Shown one piece after another: positions 62,021-64,000 of a stretch of DNA of 64,000 nucleotides. Every line of letters begins with the position of its first letter. Positions within the stretch are counted from its first letter, which is position 1. A model generated the notes under the pieces. The model searched no databases. It was not told the DNA's origin and saw nothing but the letters and a program-made list of their open reading frames with translations. This DNA is from a virus: the IMG/VR virus record IMGVR_UViG_3300036820_000004, positions 55,754 through 119,753 of that record; one strand, given 5' to 3'. A program made the position numbers and the translations under genes.

Positions 62021-62197
62021 CTATCGCTGCACGAAGTAGAAGGTGCGCCCGTATGGGCGGCGGTTGCGGGTGACGATGGTCCGTGCGGCGGTGCGGATGA
62101 GGTCTTCGCGGCGGTACCCGGCTGCGATCAGCTCGCGCTCGGTGATGAACGGGTGAGCCTCGATGTACCTTGCGATCTCGATCATCAGGTCGTTCAT
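62021..62197 (-). CDS. 58-residue helix-turn-helix-like protein
   Basis: A leftward protein; ATG 62197 follows CAGGGAG. It reads LMIEIARYIEAHPFITEREL, IAAGYRREDLIRTAARTIVT, RNRRPYGRTFYFVQR. The compact helices and C-terminal basic strand resemble a winged helix. It starts about 110 bases from the divergent RHH-like gene, with shared operator-like repeats between. Confidence 0.65.
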   Translation of the reverse strand: MNDLMIEIARYIEAHPFITERELIAAGYRREDLIRTAARTIVTRNRRPYGRTFYFVQR

Positions 62198-62222
62198 TGG
62201 GCGCTCCCTGCTTGCTTGTGCG

Positions 62223-62289
62223 TGCATATGCAATCTAGTACGCTGTGCATATGCAAGTCAAGCCGGATTCCGGAAGTCGCGCATATGCA
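62223..62289. promoter_or_regulatory. Three TGCATATGCA palindromes in a divergent regulatory region
   Basis: Perfect TGCATATGCA copies lie at 62223-62232 and 62246-62255, and CGCATATGCA at 62280-62289. They sit between the leftward HTH-like gene (start 62197) and rightward RHH-like gene (start 62308), suggesting an operator array for one of these regulators. Confidence 0.7.
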
Positions 62290-62307
62290 TCCGCTACGAT
62301 CAGCGGC

Positions 62308-62502
62308 GTGATCAGCCGCGCCCAGGACACCCACTTGCCCAACCGCGTCGTCCGCCTCGGTGATGAGTGGGACGAGCTCGCCGAGGCCGCCGGGAAGCAC
62401 AAGCGCGCCGCTGTCATCCGGCAGCTCGTTCGCTGGTATCTGCGCTATCCCGGCGCCAAGCTCCCCGAACGCCCTCCGCGCCCTTCCCCTCGGCGCGATT
62501 GA
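62308..62502 (+). CDS. Ribbon-helix-helix-like regulator
   Basis: A 64-residue rightward protein from GTG 62308. A strand NRVVRLGDEWDELAEAAGKH followed by KRAAVIRQLVRWYLRYPGAK fits an Arc/CopG ribbon-helix-helix (R-V-R strand then two helices). ATG 62245 would extend the frame through the palindromes, so it is less likely. It is the only rightward gene in the early region and probably autoregulates through the TGCATATGCA array, acting against the leftward operon. Confidence 0.72.
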   Translation: MISRAQDTHLPNRVVRLGDEWDELAEAAGKHKRAAVIRQLVRWYLRYPGAKLPERPPRPSPRRD

Positions 62503-62507
62503 GCCCT

Positions 62508-62837
62508 TCACCACGAGCCCCGGATCTTGCGCGCAACCGCGTCCCGGACCGCCTCTTCGTACGCCCGGCAACCCTCGCAAAGTTCGTCCTCGCAGTGCTC
62601 CCCTGCTACCTGGTCGCCACCATGCCGGACAGCGGCCAGGGACACAGCAGCGAGGACAGACTGCGCGTAGCCGTGCCGCCAGCATGGCTCGCAACTGCAA
62701 TCGTGGAAGTGGCTGTCAGGACGCTTCGAGGAGTCCCGGATCGCCTGGGTGATGTCGGCTGTCAGCTGCTCGACGACCAGTGCCTGGTGCTGGCGGAGCA
62801 TGAAGTCGATGGCGTGCTGTTTGAGCCGGCCGGTCAT
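62508..62837 (-). CDS. Hypothetical Cys/His-rich protein
   Basis: A 109-residue leftward protein. N-terminal helix (AIDFMLRQHQALVVEQLTAD) then FHDCSCEPCWRHG and CEDELCEGCRAYEEAVRD. Two zinc-like clusters. Coupled to the methyltransferase by a 4-base overlap. Confidence 0.65.
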   Translation of the reverse strand: MTGRLKQHAIDFMLRQHQALVVEQLTADITQAIRDSSKRPDSHFHDCSCEPCWRHGYAQSVLAAVSLAAVRHGGDQVAGEHCEDELCEGCRAYEEAVRDAVARKIRGSW

Positions 62838-63523
62838 GCCGCACGCTCCCCCAGGTGCTGAAGCAACTGGGCGCCGATGAACTCGGTGTAGGCAGGCGGA
62901 ATGGCCTCAGCGAGCTCGTCGCGGGTCATCCAGTTGATCTCCATTGCCTCGCGGGCAAGGGCGATCGGGGCGCAGTTTCCCTCAACCGAGATGACCGTTC
63001 CGGGCACCCAGTGACCGGCTTTGCTGGCCGGGGTCAGGTGGCGCGGGTGGTGCGGTGCGGCGACCGGGAAGTTCGTCTCGAAATAGCGGTGCCGGTACAA
63101 CGGGCGGCCGAACATGGCACCGCACAGCATCACGCCATTGGCACCGAACAGGTCATCCTGGCCCGGCAGGCCGGCGCCCTCGACGTTCTCCATGACCCAC
63201 GGGCCGCCCCATTCGGTGAGCCGCTCACGCATGGGGTCGATGAGGTCGGGATAGGTCTCGGCCAGGCCGGGCCGGCAGTTCGACATGCGGGACTTGCGCT
63301 GGCATGGCGGGGACGCGTGCACCGCGTCGAACCCGTCGAGCGGGAACGTCATCGCGTCGGCCTGGACGAACCGGAATGGGTAATTCGGCTGCGGGACCAG
63401 GTCAACGCCGACGACTTCCCAACCAGCTCGGTAGTAGCCGGTCGAACAGCCGCCCGCGCTACAGCACAGGTCCACCAGTGTCGGGCACCACGCAGCGTCC
63501 CTGGTGACGGCTGACCTGGTCAC
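62834..63523 (-). CDS. C5-cytosine DNA methyltransferase
   Basis: A leftward 229-residue protein from GTG 63523 with GGAGG upstream. Motif I is LVDLCCSAGGCSTGYYRAGW, then VVGVDLVPQP, motif IV HASPPCQRKSRM with the catalytic Cys, motif VI GPWVMENVEGAG, and motif VIII-like YRHRYFETNF. The C-terminus has AIPPAYTEFIGAQLLQHLGE where the usual GNAV motif lies. It is short with a small target-recognition region. It probably modifies phage DNA against restriction. Confidence 0.87.
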   Translation of the reverse strand: MTRSAVTRDAAWCPTLVDLCCSAGGCSTGYYRAGWEVVGVDLVPQPNYPFRFVQADAMTFPLDGFDAVHASPPCQRKSRMSNCRPGLAETYPDLIDPMRERLTEWGGPWVMENVEGAGLPGQDDLFGANGVMLCGAMFGRPLYRHRYFETNFPVAAPHHPRHLTPASKAGHWVPGTVISVEGNCAPIALAREAMEINWMTRDELAEAIPPAYTEFIGAQLLQHLGERAA

Positions 63524-64000
63524 AGCACCTCCGTGAGCGCTTGACCGAGCCACTGCGCAACATTGGCGCTGACCGCGTTGCCGGCTTGCATCGTCTGCTC
63601 GCCTTGGTTGCCAGTGACGATGTAGGTGTCGTGGAAGCGCTGTGCGCGCAAGTGCTCGCGGGGCTTGAGCATCCGCAGGCGGCACTCGGCGACGTCGGAC
63701 AGGTCGTCGGGCTGGACGAGGGCCGCGGAGTCGCGGGTGGCCAGGGTGTGCAGCGGCTCGCCGGTCGTGCTGGCACGGGAGCGCTTGCCGCGGTAGGGCA
63801 CGACCAGGGCGTGCGTGTCGCTGGCCGTCACGGTCCCGATCGGCCCGCTGATCGATTCGATGTTCCGCTCGGGCGAGCAGTAGCCGCCGTAGTTCTTGAT
63901 GACGAACGGCGGCGTGGTCAGCCAGTGGTGACAGTAGGTCGCGATGCTCGACACCGGCTCATCGGTCCCCATGGCCGTCTGGTTGTTTCGCAGGACCGTA
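63520..64000 (-). CDS. C-terminal part of a second C5-cytosine methyltransferase (5' end outside window)
   Basis: A leftward frame runs off the right edge. It includes VLRNNQTAMGTDEPVSSIAT, FVIKNYGGYCSPERNIES, repeats of DTHALVVPYRGKRSRAST, and the C-terminal MTase motifs: LKPREHLRAQRFHDTYIVTG then MQAGNAVSANVAQWLGQAL (motifs IX-X). It overlaps the smaller methyltransferase start by 4 bases, so a single transcript carries both. Its catalytic domain is beyond this window. Confidence 0.8.
   Translation of the reverse strand, partial: TVLRNNQTAMGTDEPVSSIATYCHHWLTTPPFVIKNYGGYCSPERNIESISGPIGTVTASDTHALVVPYRGKRSRASTTGEPLHTLATRDSAALVQPDDLSDVAECRLRMLKPREHLRAQRFHDTYIVTGNQGEQTMQAGNAVSANVAQWLGQALTEVL

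Noticed and set aside
61979-62050. A complete tRNA gene
   Set aside because: A T-arm is clear but the acceptor and anticodon stems cannot be formed; the upstream bases are the coding end of the neighbouring gene.
1-64000. CRISPR array
   Set aside because: No regularly spaced direct repeats of 25-40 bases were seen; the repeats found are short operators or gene-junction motifs.

Overview
The window is part of a temperate actinobacteriophage genome (or the matching prophage) with a siphovirus tail. The evidence is the very high GC content, frequent GTG/TTG starts behind GGAGG-type ribosome sites, dense stop/start overlaps, a portal-to-tail-fibre order of structural genes, two site-specific recombinases and two secreted host-type accessory proteins. 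No ordinary host chromosomal gene is visible. An actinomycete host such as Streptomyces or a relative fits best; this is an inference from composition and protein style.

Layout. 0-2.5 kb holds small genes ahead of the portal. 2.5-16.7 kb is the head module: a 1746-codon portal/MuF fusion carrying an intein and C-terminal ParB-like and 2H-phosphoesterase domains; small accessory genes including a Tad2-like (DUF2829) anti-Thoeris candidate; a minus-strand islet (9.0-9.8 kb); a prohead-protease/scaffold fusion; and a major capsid gene split by three group I introns. 16.8-18.6 kb carries small capsid-associated proteins. 18.6-25.0 kb is a cassette of glycosyltransferases, methyltransferases and a HAD phosphatase placed inside the structural operon. 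25.0-29.4 kb has zinc/SAP proteins, head-tail connectors and the tail tube. A free-standing HNH homing endonuclease sits antisense at 29.4-30.4 kb. 30.5-45.5 kb has the frameshifted tail-assembly chaperones, tape measure, a beta-helix spike, a giant Spherulin-4/tail-hub protein and C1q-like tip proteins. 45.5-48.2 kb has lysis-type membrane proteins, a tyrosine recombinase and a lysozyme-like glycosidase. 48.2-52.5 kb is the lysogeny/accessory region: two secreted proteins, a large serine recombinase and two minimal GntR regulators. 52.5-64.0 kb is a long leftward operon of tiny coupled genes, interrupted by a TnpB-only IS element, with a MazG-like protein and ending in two adjacent C5-cytosine methyltransferases.

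Most unusual items: (1) an intein whose homing endonuclease gene lies on the opposite strand, inside and partly overlapping the splicing domain; (2) a major capsid gene with three group I introns and a 21-nt exon, whose predicted spliced frame is continuous; (3) the portal-MuF-ParB-2H fusion close to a Tad2 homologue; (4) a glycan-modification cassette within the structural genes; (5) an IS605-type insertion that splits a small gene precisely enough to restore the ancestral frame by eye. Functions are assigned from motifs and order only; no database search was possible.
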